Below, in pieces: positions 43,390 to 52,933 of a DNA stretch of 64,000 nt. The notes beneath the pieces are model-generated. The model did not search any database. It was not told the origin of the DNA and saw only the letters and a list, made by a program, of their open reading frames with translations. The stretch is from Alkalibacter mobilis (lineage in GTDB: Bacteria > Bacillota > Clostridia > Eubacteriales > Alkalibacteraceae), in contig NZ_JADNRK010000001.1 of the NCBI RefSeq assembly GCF_015594845.1, positions 159,498-223,497 of the forward strand, written 5' to 3'. The translations under genes were made by a program, and so were the position numbers. Position 1 is the first letter of the stretch, and each line of letters begins with the position of its first letter.

Positions 43390-44025
43390 TTACTCAGACC
43401 AGCTTTGGATGATTTTTACACCTTCAGCTGCGTTTGTAGTATAAGCATCTGCACCTATGTGGTCACAAGCTTCCTTAGTTACAGGGTTTCCGCCGATGAT
43501 TATCTTGACGTCGTCTCTAAGTCCCGCTTCCTTGATTTCTTCTACAGTGTCTTTCATTGACTCAAGGGCCAGGGTAAGCACTCCGCTCATTCCCACTATC
43601 TGAGCATCAACTTCCTTGATCTTGTCTATAAAGGCTTGTGCCGGAGTATCGATCCCAAGATCGTATACTTCAAATCCTGCAGCTTCAGCCATGCTCTTGA
43701 AGATGTTCTTTCCGATGTCGTGGAGGTCTCCATGAACCGTTCCTATGACCATGTTGCCTACTTTTTTAGTTTCTCCCGAACCGAGAACAGGTTTTAATAT
43801 ATCTATCGCTTCAGTCAAAAGTTCTCCTGCGAAGATCAGATCTCCTACAAAATAGTCTCCTGATTCAAACAACTCTCCTACTGCCGCCATACCTTTCTGA
43901 CATGCTGCAACCGCCTTTCCAGCTTCTTCTTCGTTTGGGTTTTCTCCGACGAATTCCTGCAACATCTCGATTACTTTTTCTTCTTCCAGTTCTCCTACTG
44001 CTTGCGTCAACATTTCAAAATTCAT
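43390..44025 (-). CDS. Corrinoid methyl-carrier protein, module B
   Basis: A 211-residue MtqC/MttC-like corrinoid protein with the base-off motif in GTVHGDLHDIGKN and pocket segments SGVLTLALESM and IIGGNPVTKEAC. It is very similar to the module A carrier at 20858, the differences lying mainly in the N-terminal cap. ATG 44025 is preferred because AAAGG lies 9 nt before it; ATG 44034 is too close to that site. It lies between a BCCT carrier and the MtgA-like gene, all read from the sigma-54 promoter at 45720. Confidence 0.9.
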   Translation of the reverse strand: MNFEMLTQAVGELEEEKVIEMLQEFVGENPNEEEAGKAVAACQKGMAAVGELFESGDYFVGDLIFAGELLTEAIDILKPVLGSGETKKVGNMVIGTVHGDLHDIGKNIFKSMAEAAGFEVYDLGIDTPAQAFIDKIKEVDAQIVGMSGVLTLALESMKDTVEEIKEAGLRDDVKIIIGGNPVTKEACDHIGADAYTTNAAEGVKIIQSWSE

Positions 44026-44079
44026 TAAATTCATCCTTTCGATAGTATATTTTATGCAAATTTGTGATTAACAGATCGA

Positions 44080-45684
44080 CTACATCGTTATTATGGATTT
44101 TTCTTCTTCTACTATATCCTCATCGTCCACGATTGCATCGTCTGAAGATACTTTCCAACCGTTTTTGTTGATGTCCTTAAAGAAGGATAAAGTCATCATT
44201 GCTATTATGACAAGTGCAGGTATTCCCGCAATTACAGTTATAGTCTGGAACGGACGTATTCCCCCGATCATCAGAAGGGCTATACTGATGACACCGATAC
44301 ATACTGACCAGAATATTCTTATCCATTGTGGTGGCTCTTGTCCCTCTTTCAATACTTTAGTTGTTGCCATAGCCATGCTGTATGCGTTGGCATTCAACAA
44401 TGTTTGCATACAGATATTTGCAAATACGAAAAGTATTGGCATCATGATGGCTGCGAAAGGAAGGAATTTCCATACTGCTGCTATTGCCGCTCCCTGGCCG
44501 CCTGCTGCCATTGCCGCTCCAAGATCCAATCCTTCATTCAAGAATGTGTGGATGGAGAAACCCTGGAATACTGCGAAGAACATGTAGGTACCGATTACAG
44601 TTGCTCCCAATAGACCAAGTACAAGTTCTCTAACTGTACGACCTCTTGAGATCCTGCCGTAGAAGGCTCCGTTTTGTATGGACATTGTTATATACCATGC
44701 AAAATAGAATACTGTCCAGCCTTGGGGCATCAATGATTTGGCATATGGGTCCGTATTTGAGATAAGGTGCAGAGTATTGTTCATTACCATACCCAATCCG
44801 TCTGTAAATGAATTCAACATGTAAAAAGTAGGTCCAAACAACAAAACAAATACCAAGATCCCAAATCCAAGATAAACTCTTATATTACTTAAAAGTCCAA
44901 CACCCTTTTTAAGTCCGGCAAACAAAATTACCGCCATTATCAAACTCCAAAGTAAGATAAGCACTACTGAAACAACAAACGGCGGTTCAGATCCTGTCAT
45001 GTTGGCGATAATAGCCACCAAGGTAGGAATGTTTACACCAACACAGGTAACAACTGAAGCCAAAAGGGATATTACATAAATGATGTCGATCAGCTTTCCA
45101 AGTCCACCCTTTGTTTTCTTCTCTCCTATCAATGTAGTACAAGTTGTACTAGGCAATGAATCGTCCATTTTCTTGTTGTAGAATTGATACGCAAATATTA
45201 CGGCGATCAAAGCATAACCCATGTAGAAAACTGGTCCCCAGTGGAATAATGGAAGCATTGCAGCTTGAGCAAGAGCTTGCGGCGATTCGACTTCTACGCC
45301 CCACATGGGTGTTTGATAAGAATAAAACCATTCAACTGTAGTCCAGGTCAAAACTCCAAGACCTGCGGCTCCGGTAAACATCATTCCCAACCATGAAAGA
45401 GTGGAGTATTCGGGTTTCTCATTACCGAATCTTTTCTTTCCATACGGGCCGAAAGCCAAATAAAGGACTACTGCGCTAAGCGCCATAAAATACCAACTGA
45501 ACATCCATGCGAAGCTGTCTGTAGTAAAGGCAAATGCTGCTGCAAGTATCTTTCCGAATCCCTCAGGATTGGTCATTACAACTGCACTTAATACTACGGT
45601 AAAAATCAGTGGCGGAAAAAACGTCCATCCGTTGATCGATGAGAACAGGGAGCCCCCATTCGATTTTTTTGTTCCATTTGTCAT
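44080..45684 (-). CDS. BCCT-family transporter, module B first carrier
   Basis: About 534 residues with twelve membrane segments. The signature segment is altered: QGWTVFYFAWYITMSIQNGAF in place of the W-rich FYWAWW form, followed by GRISRGRTVREL. Loss of two tryptophans in the substrate-binding segment suggests a ligand other than glycine betaine. ATG 45684 is chosen: it follows AAAGGAGC by 8 nt and lies downstream of the sigma-54 promoter, while the longer frame to 45804 would begin upstream of it. Confidence 0.85.
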   Translation of the reverse strand: MTNGTKKSNGGSLFSSINGWTFFPPLIFTVVLSAVVMTNPEGFGKILAAAFAFTTDSFAWMFSWYFMALSAVVLYLAFGPYGKKRFGNEKPEYSTLSWLGMMFTGAAGLGVLTWTTVEWFYSYQTPMWGVEVESPQALAQAAMLPLFHWGPVFYMGYALIAVIFAYQFYNKKMDDSLPSTTCTTLIGEKKTKGGLGKLIDIIYVISLLASVVTCVGVNIPTLVAIIANMTGSEPPFVVSVVLILLWSLIMAVILFAGLKKGVGLLSNIRVYLGFGILVFVLLFGPTFYMLNSFTDGLGMVMNNTLHLISNTDPYAKSLMPQGWTVFYFAWYITMSIQNGAFYGRISRGRTVRELVLGLLGATVIGTYMFFAVFQGFSIHTFLNEGLDLGAAMAAGGQGAAIAAVWKFLPFAAIMMPILFVFANICMQTLLNANAYSMAMATTKVLKEGQEPPQWIRIFWSVCIGVISIALLMIGGIRPFQTITVIAGIPALVIIAMMTLSFFKDINKNGWKVSSDDAIVDDEDIVEEEKSIITM

Positions 45685-45719
45685 AAAATTTGCTCCTTTC
45701 AATGTTTTACCACTATACA

Positions 45720-45735
45720 TGCAATAAGCGTGCCA
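45720..45735 (-). promoter_or_regulatory. Sigma-54 promoter of the leftward module B operon
   Basis: On the minus strand: TGGCACG-CTTA-TTGCA, a full match to the -24/-12 consensus. It lies 36 bp before the BCCT start at 45684. Confidence 0.85.
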
Positions 45736-45786
45736 ATATGCAAAACACGTAAATCCAAGCTTTTTTATAAAATGGCCTCCATCCCA

Positions 45787-45823
45787 TGAGTGAAAATTAC
45801 TCAACTGAGTGAAAATCGTTCAC
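45787..45823. promoter_or_regulatory. Paired enhancer-like repeats between the module B promoters
   Basis: TGAGTGAAAATTACTCA (45787-45803) and TGAGTGAAAATCGTTCAC (45806-45823) share TGAGTGAAAAT in the same direction, 19 bp apart, and each carries a small inverted repeat. They lie between the two divergent sigma-54 promoters, as expected for sites of the activator encoded at 47522. Confidence 0.6.
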
Positions 45824-45897
45824 CTGTTTCCCGATCAATTTTATAAAACCGGCTCTCTATTCATTTATTATAAGGAAGTTTCTCGTTTTTGGAATAT

Positions 45898-45913
45898 TGG
45901 CACGAATTATGCA
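45898..45913 (+). promoter_or_regulatory. Sigma-54 promoter of the module B methyltransferase gene
   Basis: TGGCACG-AATT-ATGCA: the -24 box is perfect and the -12 box has the essential GC with one change (A for T). It lies 33 bp before the ATG at 45946. Confidence 0.8.
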
Positions 45914-45945
45914 ATATAGAATGACAAATACTCAGGAGGTGCATT

Positions 45946-47361
45946 ATGTATAAAAAACATTACACAAGAAACTTTGTTACAAAAGAATCCGTAGAACTTA
46001 TTCATGAAAAATCCCTTCACCTGTTAAAAACAAAAGGCATCCGCTTCAGTTCCGAAGAATTGTTGGAGCTGTTCAAGGAAAGAGGATTGAAGGTCGACGG
46101 TGAAATCGTATACTTTACCGAAGAAATAGTTAATGAAGCATTGGCTTCCTGCCCTCGTAATTTTACATTCGTATCTCGTGGACACAAATTGCCCGTTGGC
46201 ACCGTTCAGAAAAAAACCATTGGCCAATCTTCCCTGGGACCGATAAATGTTCTTAAGGAAGGCGAGCACAAACCTGCACAAGTGGAAGATTACACAAACC
46301 TTATAAAGCTTTTCCACACCAGTGATGTTATCGACATGATTGACTGTGAACTTGTTTACCCTCAAAACGTACCTACTGAAGTCAGAACCGACTTCATGAC
46401 TCTAGCTCCCATGATGTACAGCGACAAACCAATTGCAGGACTTAACGGAAGCACAGAAGTCAGCAGAAGGACAATCCAACTTGCAAAAGAATTCAACGAC
46501 ATCCACGATCAAGTCCTTATGTCTACATTGATTACAAGTGCACCTCCTTTTGCCTGGGACAAGGCTATGTGCGAGTCCCTGATAGAGTACGCCAAAAACG
46601 GTCAGTGCTGCTGCATAGCAGGTGTAGGACTTGCAGGACTTACCGGTCCTCCGTCATTGGCAGGAAATATCATTCAAAACAACACCGAAAGACTTGCCGG
46701 TATAGTAGCCACTCAAGTAGTCAACCCGGGAGCACCTGTAATTTATCAATTCAGTGCACTTCAAACCGACCTTAGATACAGCCTGTGCGTATGCGGTGGA
46801 GCCGAAGTCGGAGTTGAGTGGTTTGTTGAAAGTGAACTCGCAAATTTCTACGGACTTCCAAAGAGATCTCACGGTTGTCTGTCCGATGCCAAGGAAGACG
46901 ATTATCAATCAGGTCGTGAATCTGCCTTTAATGGCCTTTCAGCCCTGATGAGCGAACCTGAGGTATCTTACATGCTTGCGGGAATAATGGACTCATTCAA
47001 CACTTTCGGATACGAAAAATTCATCTTAGACGAAGAAACCTACAAAGTAGCGGCAAGACTGCTTAGACCAGTGGATTTCAATGAAGAAACCATGTTAATG
47101 GCCAAGATGGAGGGCACCGAGCATTCAGGAAACTATATCGCAAGAACCACCAAGACATACAGAAACGACTTCATGTTCCCGGAGTTTGCAAATAGAAAAG
47201 CTTATTCTAACTGGTCGAAAGAGGACAATTCAATAAGCATCCAGGAAAGGGCAACCCAGGCTTGGAAGAAGAGACTTGAAGAATACGTAAGACCGGAACT
47301 TGACAGCAGACAGATAAAAATGATCGAAGATCTGCTTCCTGCAGAATTGAGATTCAAATAA
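45946..47361 (+). CDS. MttB-family methyltransferase without pyrrolysine, module B
   Basis: A 471-residue MttB-superfamily (COG5598) protein with no in-frame amber codon: LIHEKSLHLLKTKGI start, LTGPPSLAGNIIQNNTERLAGIV in the centre, DDYQSGRESAFNGLSAL and a C-terminal ERATQAWKKRLEEYV. Together with the module B corrinoid protein it would demethylate a betaine, carnitine-like or related compound brought in by the BCCT carriers. It is well diverged from the module A enzyme, so a different donor is likely. It has its own sigma-54 promoter, divergent from the rest of the module. RBS is AGGAGG. Confidence 0.85.
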   Translation: MYKKHYTRNFVTKESVELIHEKSLHLLKTKGIRFSSEELLELFKERGLKVDGEIVYFTEEIVNEALASCPRNFTFVSRGHKLPVGTVQKKTIGQSSLGPINVLKEGEHKPAQVEDYTNLIKLFHTSDVIDMIDCELVYPQNVPTEVRTDFMTLAPMMYSDKPIAGLNGSTEVSRRTIQLAKEFNDIHDQVLMSTLITSAPPFAWDKAMCESLIEYAKNGQCCCIAGVGLAGLTGPPSLAGNIIQNNTERLAGIVATQVVNPGAPVIYQFSALQTDLRYSLCVCGGAEVGVEWFVESELANFYGLPKRSHGCLSDAKEDDYQSGRESAFNGLSALMSEPEVSYMLAGIMDSFNTFGYEKFILDEETYKVAARLLRPVDFNEETMLMAKMEGTEHSGNYIARTTKTYRNDFMFPEFANRKAYSNWSKEDNSISIQERATQAWKKRLEEYVRPELDSRQIKMIEDLLPAELRFK

Positions 47362-47380
47362 ACTAAGACCTAGGCATATA

Positions 47381-47418
47381 AAATCCACGGGAAATAACAC
47401 CTGTGGATTTTTGCTTTG
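47381..47418 (+). terminator. Terminator after the module B methyltransferase gene
   Basis: AAATCCAC (47381-47388) pairs with GTGGATTT (47403-47410), extended inside, followed by TTGCTTTGCTT. Confidence 0.75.
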
Positions 47419-47427
47419 CTTGCATAT

Positions 47428-47455
47428 TTGTAAAAATAATTGGATATGTTATAAT
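47428..47455 (+). promoter_or_regulatory. SigA-type promoter of the module B activator gene
   Basis: TTGTAA (47428-47433), 16-bp spacer, TATAAT (47450-47455), 66 bp before the activator ATG. Confidence 0.6.
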
Positions 47456-47521
47456 TACTCTGTGTGCAATTAATAAAAGCGCTCTATCTATATAAAAGCA
47501 GGGAAGGAAGAAGTCTTTTTA

Positions 47522-48913
47522 ATGATCGATCTAAATAAAGTAGAAAACAGCAAAGATTACAATGATTACCTGAATTCGATCCCTCGGGAAACTCTTCTTA
47601 AGATTTTGGAAAATTCATTCACCGAAATCTATGTCTTGGACAAGGACGGCAAAGTGGTCTACGCCAATCCGGCAATCACCAGATTGTACGGATTAAGACC
47701 GGAAGATGTGGTCCAAAAGGACAGTAGAAAAATCAAAGAGGGGCTTTGGGATCCATACAGTTTTGACCTGACGAAAGTCTCGAGGCAAGCCATCGTTACA
47801 GAAAATATCTATTACAAAACAAACAGAACCATAATCTGCATCAATGTTCCAGTGTACAATGAAAATGACGAATTTGAATACATGATATCCACCTCTCTTG
47901 ACAATATTCGTTCCGTAGACTTGAGCTACCGTGATGTAAGAAATCCCATCGAATCCATCGATCTTGACTTTTCAGACATGGTCGTGGGAAAAAACGAACT
48001 GTTTAAGCAATGTTTGAGCGACCTTGAAAAGATATCCAAATCTGACTGCAACCTGCTCATACTTGGCGAAAGCGGAACGGGAAAAAGCTACATCGCCCAG
48101 ACAGTTCACAATGAGAGCCGAAGAAGACACAAGCCTTTTCTTGCCATAAACTGTGCAGCCATACCGGATGGACTTTTTGAAAGCGAACTTTTCGGATATG
48201 TACCAGGTGCTTTTACCGGTGCAAATGCCAAGGGCAAAGTAGGACTTCTTAAAAATGCCGACGGCGGAACCATATTCTTAGACGAAATCGGAGATCTTTC
48301 TCTCAAGATGCAGGCAAAAATTCTTGACGTTCTGGAAAATCAGCGATTCATTCCTGTAGGTAGTGACAAACCCGAACACGTTAACATCAGGATAATAGCG
48401 GCCACCAACCAAAATCTGGTTCAAGCCATCAAAGACAAGACCTTCAGGAGCGATCTTTACTGGCGGCTAAATACTGCAAAGGTGGTGCTTCCACCCTTAA
48501 GACACAGACAAGACGACGTTATATTGCTGACAACGCATTTTTTAAACTCATTTAACAAGCGCCAAAATACAAAGAAATTCTTCAGCGAGTCGCTACTTGC
48601 CGCTTTCATAAGCTACGACTGGCCGGGAAACGTGAGGCAGCTTAAAAATGCAGTCGAAAGAATGTGCATCCTGTCCGACAAAACCATAGTTGACAAAAAG
48701 CTGTTCCTGCAGTATCTGGACCAAGAAGAAGACATCCACGAAGTCTACGAAGATTGCTTCAACCTTGAAGAGTTTAAAAAACGTACCGTTATAAAGCTTT
48801 ATTCAAAATATAAATCCAGCAGGATAATCGCAAAAAAAATGGGAGTCAGCCAATCCACGGCAAACTCGTTAATAAACAAATATATTAAAAATACCGACGA
48901 AGATGATGAATAA
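47522..48913 (+). CDS. PAS-domain sigma-54-dependent activator, module B
   Basis: A 463-residue activator with the same layout as the one at 21826: PAS domain (~25-135; EIYVLDKDGKVVYANPAITRLYG), AAA+ domain with Walker A GESGTGKS, canonical GAFTGA loop and Walker B GTIFLDEIGD, and a C-terminal helix-turn-helix (SSRIIAKKMGVSQSTANSLI). It should activate the two divergent sigma-54 promoters of module B from the paired repeats between them. ATG follows AGGGAAGGAAG by ~10 nt. Confidence 0.9.
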   Translation: MIDLNKVENSKDYNDYLNSIPRETLLKILENSFTEIYVLDKDGKVVYANPAITRLYGLRPEDVVQKDSRKIKEGLWDPYSFDLTKVSRQAIVTENIYYKTNRTIICINVPVYNENDEFEYMISTSLDNIRSVDLSYRDVRNPIESIDLDFSDMVVGKNELFKQCLSDLEKISKSDCNLLILGESGTGKSYIAQTVHNESRRRHKPFLAINCAAIPDGLFESELFGYVPGAFTGANAKGKVGLLKNADGGTIFLDEIGDLSLKMQAKILDVLENQRFIPVGSDKPEHVNIRIIAATNQNLVQAIKDKTFRSDLYWRLNTAKVVLPPLRHRQDDVILLTTHFLNSFNKRQNTKKFFSESLLAAFISYDWPGNVRQLKNAVERMCILSDKTIVDKKLFLQYLDQEEDIHEVYEDCFNLEEFKKRTVIKLYSKYKSSRIIAKKMGVSQSTANSLINKYIKNTDEDDE

Positions 48914-48924
48914 AACACTGTAAA

Positions 48925-48968
48925 AAAAAGTAAGGCTAATGACTGATGTGTCGTCCGCCTTACTTTTT
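48925..48968. terminator. Bidirectional terminator between module B and the exporter operon
   Basis: AAAAAGTAAGGC (48925-48936) pairs with GCCTTACTTTTT (48957-48968), giving T-runs on both strands between convergent genes. Confidence 0.8.
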
Positions 48969-48973
48969 CAATG

Positions 48974-49648
48974 TCAATCTTCAAATATCCTTCCGTCATC
49001 TACCCGTATTATGCGTTTTGCTTTCGATGCTATGTCAAGATCATGGGTTATCATAACTATTGTTTTCCCCTGTCCGTTCAAGTCTTCGAACAGATCCAAT
49101 ATTTCTCCACCCGTCTTTTTATCCAGGGCACCTGTAGGTTCATCAGCCAGGATCAGCGGAGATTCTCCGACTAATGCACGAGCAATGGCGACCCTCTGCT
49201 GTTGCCCACCAGAAAGCTCATTTGGCTTATGGTGATGTCTGTTTTCAAGCCCCACCCTGTCAAGAGTAATAGCGGCAGCCTCTTTTGCCTCCTTGTAGCT
49301 TTTGCCTCTATGAAGGAGCGGAAGAGCTACGTTGTACAAGGCATCATACTTTGAAATCAGATTGAATTTTTGGAATACGAAACCTATCTTTTGGTTTCTA
49401 AGCTTGGAATACACTTTATCCGGCTTATCTCCCATATTCAAACCGTCTATATATAACCCGCCATCATCAGGTTTATCGATCAATCCAACAATATTCATCA
49501 GGGTTGTCTTGCCCGATCCCGAAGGGCCCAATATGGCGACAAACTCACCAGGATATATCTTGAACGACACGTCCTTTAGGGCATGGACCAGATTAGGTTC
49601 CCGACCAAATGTCTTGTTGATGTTTTTAAACTCTATTAAAGGTTCCAT
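48974..49648 (-). CDS. MacB/YknY-type exporter ATPase
   Basis: A 224-residue ATPase of the LolD/MacB/YknY group: Walker A GPSGSGKTT (~40), signature LSGGQQQRVAIARAL, Walker B LILADEPTGALD and H-loop VMITHDLD. It is the last gene of a four-gene operon with the FtsX-type permease, the adaptor lipoprotein and a small lipoprotein. Such Firmicute systems (YknXYZ) export or protect against peptides and toxins. Confidence 0.9.
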   Translation of the reverse strand: MEPLIEFKNINKTFGREPNLVHALKDVSFKIYPGEFVAILGPSGSGKTTLMNIVGLIDKPDDGGLYIDGLNMGDKPDKVYSKLRNQKIGFVFQKFNLISKYDALYNVALPLLHRGKSYKEAKEAAAITLDRVGLENRHHHKPNELSGGQQQRVAIARALVGESPLILADEPTGALDKKTGGEILDLFEDLNGQGKTIVMITHDLDIASKAKRIIRVDDGRIFED

Positions 49649-49658
49649 ACATTACCCC

Positions 49659-50159
49659 TTATCTTCCAGATGTTTGGACCATGATTTTTTCAATGATTTC
49701 AGGGTCTTCATCGTCGTAGTATATCTTCAATATTGAACCTTTGACCAATTCAGACAAAGAGACTTCTTCTTCTACAGGACCCGTACCAGTTCCTGTCTCC
49801 CCAGTTGAACTCTGTTGAACACGCTTGACCATGGGAGTGCCTACCGGAATAAGCAAGGTCGTTTCTTCCCCAGTGTATTCCCTGACTACATCTTCCCCCA
49901 TATTTCCCCTTTTCATGCCGGACCCCGGAACCTGTTCCTGTTCGTCCGCATTTTGTATGATCAACAGGGTCACTTCATTACCGACTATATCTTTTATCTC
50001 TCCAAATGTATCAGGGATCCCAATAGAACCTGCACCCGTACCTTCCGTTTGTTCAACTGGTGATTCTTCTGTTTCACTCTGCGATGCATTTGTGGAAGAA
50101 CACGCAGTAAAGGCTATCAGAACCAACACTACCATCCCCATGGAAATTATTTTTTTCAT
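49659..50159 (-). CDS. Small lipoprotein of the exporter operon, unrecognised
   Basis: A 166-residue protein with a lipoprotein signal (AFTAC, lipid Cys at 20), a Ser/Glu-rich linker and a compact domain that begins DTFGEIKDIVGNEVTLLII and ends VSLSELVKGSILKIYYDDE. This looks like a small beta-barrel of the kind used to set metal or ligand effects on transporters, but I do not recognise it. It sits between the permease and ATPase genes, so it is likely an accessory part of the exporter. Confidence 0.6.
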   Translation of the reverse strand: MKKIISMGMVVLVLIAFTACSSTNASQSETEESPVEQTEGTGAGSIGIPDTFGEIKDIVGNEVTLLIIQNADEQEQVPGSGMKRGNMGEDVVREYTGEETTLLIPVGTPMVKRVQQSSTGETGTGTGPVEEEVSLSELVKGSILKIYYDDEDPEIIEKIMVQTSGR

Positions 50160-50176
50160 TTTTTTGTCCTCTTTTC

Positions 50177-51415
50177 TTATTCGTAGTTTAATGCTGTTAT
50201 GGGTTCAAGGCCGGAAGCTTTGGCTGCAGGATAAAATCCGAAAAATATCCCTGTCGCCACGGAAAATCCCATGCCCAATGCTATGCCTCCCAATGAAGGT
50301 TCATAGGCTATAGTGCTCATGGAAAAAATCCATGGAGCACCCAGACTGAGTAGTGCACCCAAAATTCCTCCAAACACACTTATCATGGCGGCTTCCAACA
50401 AAAATTCTGTCATTATGGTTTTTCTTGATGCTCCGATGCTTTTTAGTATTCCGATCTCTCTCGTTCTTTCCTGTACTGCAACCATCAAGACATTCATGAT
50501 ACCTATTCCGCTTACTGCAAGAACGATCACCGCTACCGCAAGAAGCAGCGATGAAAGAGTTTTAGCAGTAGCCTGGGCAGATTCCAGCACATTACCTGCA
50601 TCAGTTACCGTGTAAGCCGCATCTGTCCCTATGGTTTCTTGAATGTAATCCTTAATTTCCGCTACTGCCATTTCAACGTTGCCTATGTCGTCAGCCAAGG
50701 CGACATACGTCAGCTGATTCCCACTCGAACTGCTGCGGCTGACAGTGCCTGAGGTATATTTTACTGCCACATCGTAAGGTATGAATGCCATGTCATCTAC
50801 GCTACCCGAGTCTGCTTGAGATGTGGATATCCCTCCAGATCCGCCCACACTGTCCAATACGCCCACCACTTCAAATGTGGAACCTTTTATCATGACTTTT
50901 TCACCTACGGCTCCCGCCGGATCACCATCAAACAGCGAATCAGCAACATTGCTTCCCAGCACCACATATTTGTTTCTCATAAGTGAATCTTCATTGGTAA
51001 ACATATCTCCATGAACGACTTCAAGCCTAGTTATATCGGCATATTCTTCATTTATTCCCTGTATGGTGATGGCCGATGAAACCCCATTTGTTCCGATATC
51101 CGCCACCACCCTGGTACTGACACCAACACTTTTCACATACGTCAGTACTTCTGCCATATTCATGGCGTCGTCTTTTAATAAAATCTCCGTACTGGTCGAA
51201 GACTGACCCATGCCTTTTGTCTTGGCTATTGTAATGCTTTCAACAGACAATCTGCTGTATTGTTCTGAAACAGCAGTCTCGCCTGCCTTCCCTATTCCCA
51301 CCACCAGGATTATCGTGAGCGATCCTATAATTATTCCCAAAGAAGTCAAAAATACCCTGAATTTATTTGAAAGGATGCTTATTATCACCATCCTCATAAT
51401 CTCCAGTTTTTTCAT
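50177..51415 (-). CDS. MacB/YknZ-type FtsX permease
   Basis: A 412-residue permease with one N-terminal membrane segment, a large extracytoplasmic MacB-like domain (~45-280) and a C-terminal FtsX domain of three membrane segments, including GIGIMNVLMVAVQERTREIGILKSIGASR, the typical FtsX loop. It overlaps the adaptor gene by 4 bp (ATGA). Confidence 0.9.
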   Translation of the reverse strand: MKKLEIMRMVIISILSNKFRVFLTSLGIIIGSLTIILVVGIGKAGETAVSEQYSRLSVESITIAKTKGMGQSSTSTEILLKDDAMNMAEVLTYVKSVGVSTRVVADIGTNGVSSAITIQGINEEYADITRLEVVHGDMFTNEDSLMRNKYVVLGSNVADSLFDGDPAGAVGEKVMIKGSTFEVVGVLDSVGGSGGISTSQADSGSVDDMAFIPYDVAVKYTSGTVSRSSSSGNQLTYVALADDIGNVEMAVAEIKDYIQETIGTDAAYTVTDAGNVLESAQATAKTLSSLLLAVAVIVLAVSGIGIMNVLMVAVQERTREIGILKSIGASRKTIMTEFLLEAAMISVFGGILGALLSLGAPWIFSMSTIAYEPSLGGIALGMGFSVATGIFFGFYPAAKASGLEPITALNYE

Positions 51416-52806
51416 TTGTCCATACCGGCAGTAACTACACTCTCCCCGACAGCAATACCTTCAACTATCTCGCTTTGAGATCCGTTGGTCAACCCAGCCG
51501 TTACCGCTCTCTTTTCATATTCATTATTTTCAAGTTCCACCCAGACGTACTGCTTTCCATCTTCCATGAATATGGCCTTGTTGGATATCAATGTCACATT
51601 TTCTTTTTCTCTTTTGATATATGATGTAAATGCACTCATACCGTCTAAGATCCTCTCGTCGACCTCGTCCAATTCAGATATAACTTGATAAGTCACGATT
51701 CCACTGTTATCTACCTTTGGCAAAGAGTCGATCTCGGTGACCTTGCCGGGTAGTCCCATTAGTCCTACAGCATCTACGTTGACCTTGACTGATTGTCCGA
51801 TTTCCACCCCTGTAATGTCCCCTTCGTTTATGCTTCCTGAAACCATTATTTTATCGGGGTCCGTTATCACAACAAAACCTCCATTATCAGTCTGGGAAGA
51901 GACAGATCCGGTCTTCCCTGTCATCCAGTCGCCTACAGAACCATTCACTTGTGCGATCTTTCCTGAAACAGGTGCATATAGATACGCATTCTCCAGATTT
52001 TCCTTGGCCACTTCAAGTTTTGCCTGGGCTGTTTCCCAGTTGTATTTGGCGTTTACTATGGACATGTTTGAATTTACCAGGTTTTCGTATTTTAATTTCT
52101 GCAGATCATAATTTTCCTTAGCGGTTTTCTGCTCTGCAGTAAATTTTTCCCTTGCTGCCGCCAGGTTATAATTTGCAGTTTCCACCACCGCTTCTGCCGA
52201 CGCTACAGCAGATTTAGATTCTTCGATGGAACTGGAGAGCTTGCCAAGCACTTCCTGCTGTGCACCATCTGCAACTGCCTTGGCATGATCCTCTTCAAGC
52301 TGAATAAGATTTGCCATCTTTTCAGAAAGTTTTGAATTGGCATCTTCAATAGCTCTCATAAATGTCGTATCATCAAAACTCAATTTTGTTTTTTCGTACA
52401 ATGAATCAAGCTTGATTTTTTCGGAAGCAACGCTATAATCCAATGAACTGACTGCGTCCTCGTAAGCAGACTTGGCTTTGGCAAGATCTCTCTCAGCCGC
52501 TTTAAGTGCATCTGAAAGATCCTCAAGGTCAAGAACTGCTAAAAGATTTCCTTTTGAAACTGTTTGACCCACTGTTACGTTGACTTTGTCCAACTCGCCT
52601 GAAACCATAAAATCTGCGTTCACAGAAGGTATGGTTATTCGGCCGTCTGCATAAAGCCCTATCACCAGATTTCCCTGTTTTACTTCCTGGGTGCTTATCT
52701 TTGCTTCCTGTTCCTGTTCGCTTCCACTGCATGATGACAGAACAAGCGCAATCGATATGACTAGAATAAAGACGATTATTTTTCGGGCAACTTTCTTATT
52801 TGTCAT
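51412..52806 (-). CDS. MacA/YknX-type adaptor lipoprotein
   Basis: A 464-residue membrane fusion protein: lipoprotein signal ending LSSC (Cys at 26), a lipoyl-like half (SGELDKVNVTVGQTVSKGNLLAVLD), a long alpha-hairpin coiled coil (~85-255) and a matching barrel half. It would link the MacB-like permease to the cell wall space. It is the first gene of the exporter operon. No outer-membrane partner is expected in a Firmicute. Confidence 0.9.
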   Translation of the reverse strand: MTNKKVARKIIVFILVISIALVLSSCSGSEQEQEAKISTQEVKQGNLVIGLYADGRITIPSVNADFMVSGELDKVNVTVGQTVSKGNLLAVLDLEDLSDALKAAERDLAKAKSAYEDAVSSLDYSVASEKIKLDSLYEKTKLSFDDTTFMRAIEDANSKLSEKMANLIQLEEDHAKAVADGAQQEVLGKLSSSIEESKSAVASAEAVVETANYNLAAAREKFTAEQKTAKENYDLQKLKYENLVNSNMSIVNAKYNWETAQAKLEVAKENLENAYLYAPVSGKIAQVNGSVGDWMTGKTGSVSSQTDNGGFVVITDPDKIMVSGSINEGDITGVEIGQSVKVNVDAVGLMGLPGKVTEIDSLPKVDNSGIVTYQVISELDEVDERILDGMSAFTSYIKREKENVTLISNKAIFMEDGKQYVWVELENNEYEKRAVTAGLTNGSQSEIVEGIAVGESVVTAGMDK

Positions 52807-52886
52807 TTTTATGCCTACCTCTCTTTGGGATAATTGATTTGTTTGTATATTTTATTGGATTTATATGGCAGTTCTGTGTCAAAATA

Positions 52887-52922
52887 CAAAAAATAAAAAA
52901 CTCGTCGGAATCTCCAACGAGT
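52887..52922 (-). terminator. Terminator after azlCD
   Basis: On the minus strand, ACTCGTTGG pairs with CCGACGAGT and is followed by TTTTTTATTTTTTG. Confidence 0.8.
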
Positions 52923-52933
52923 GAATGTTTCAT

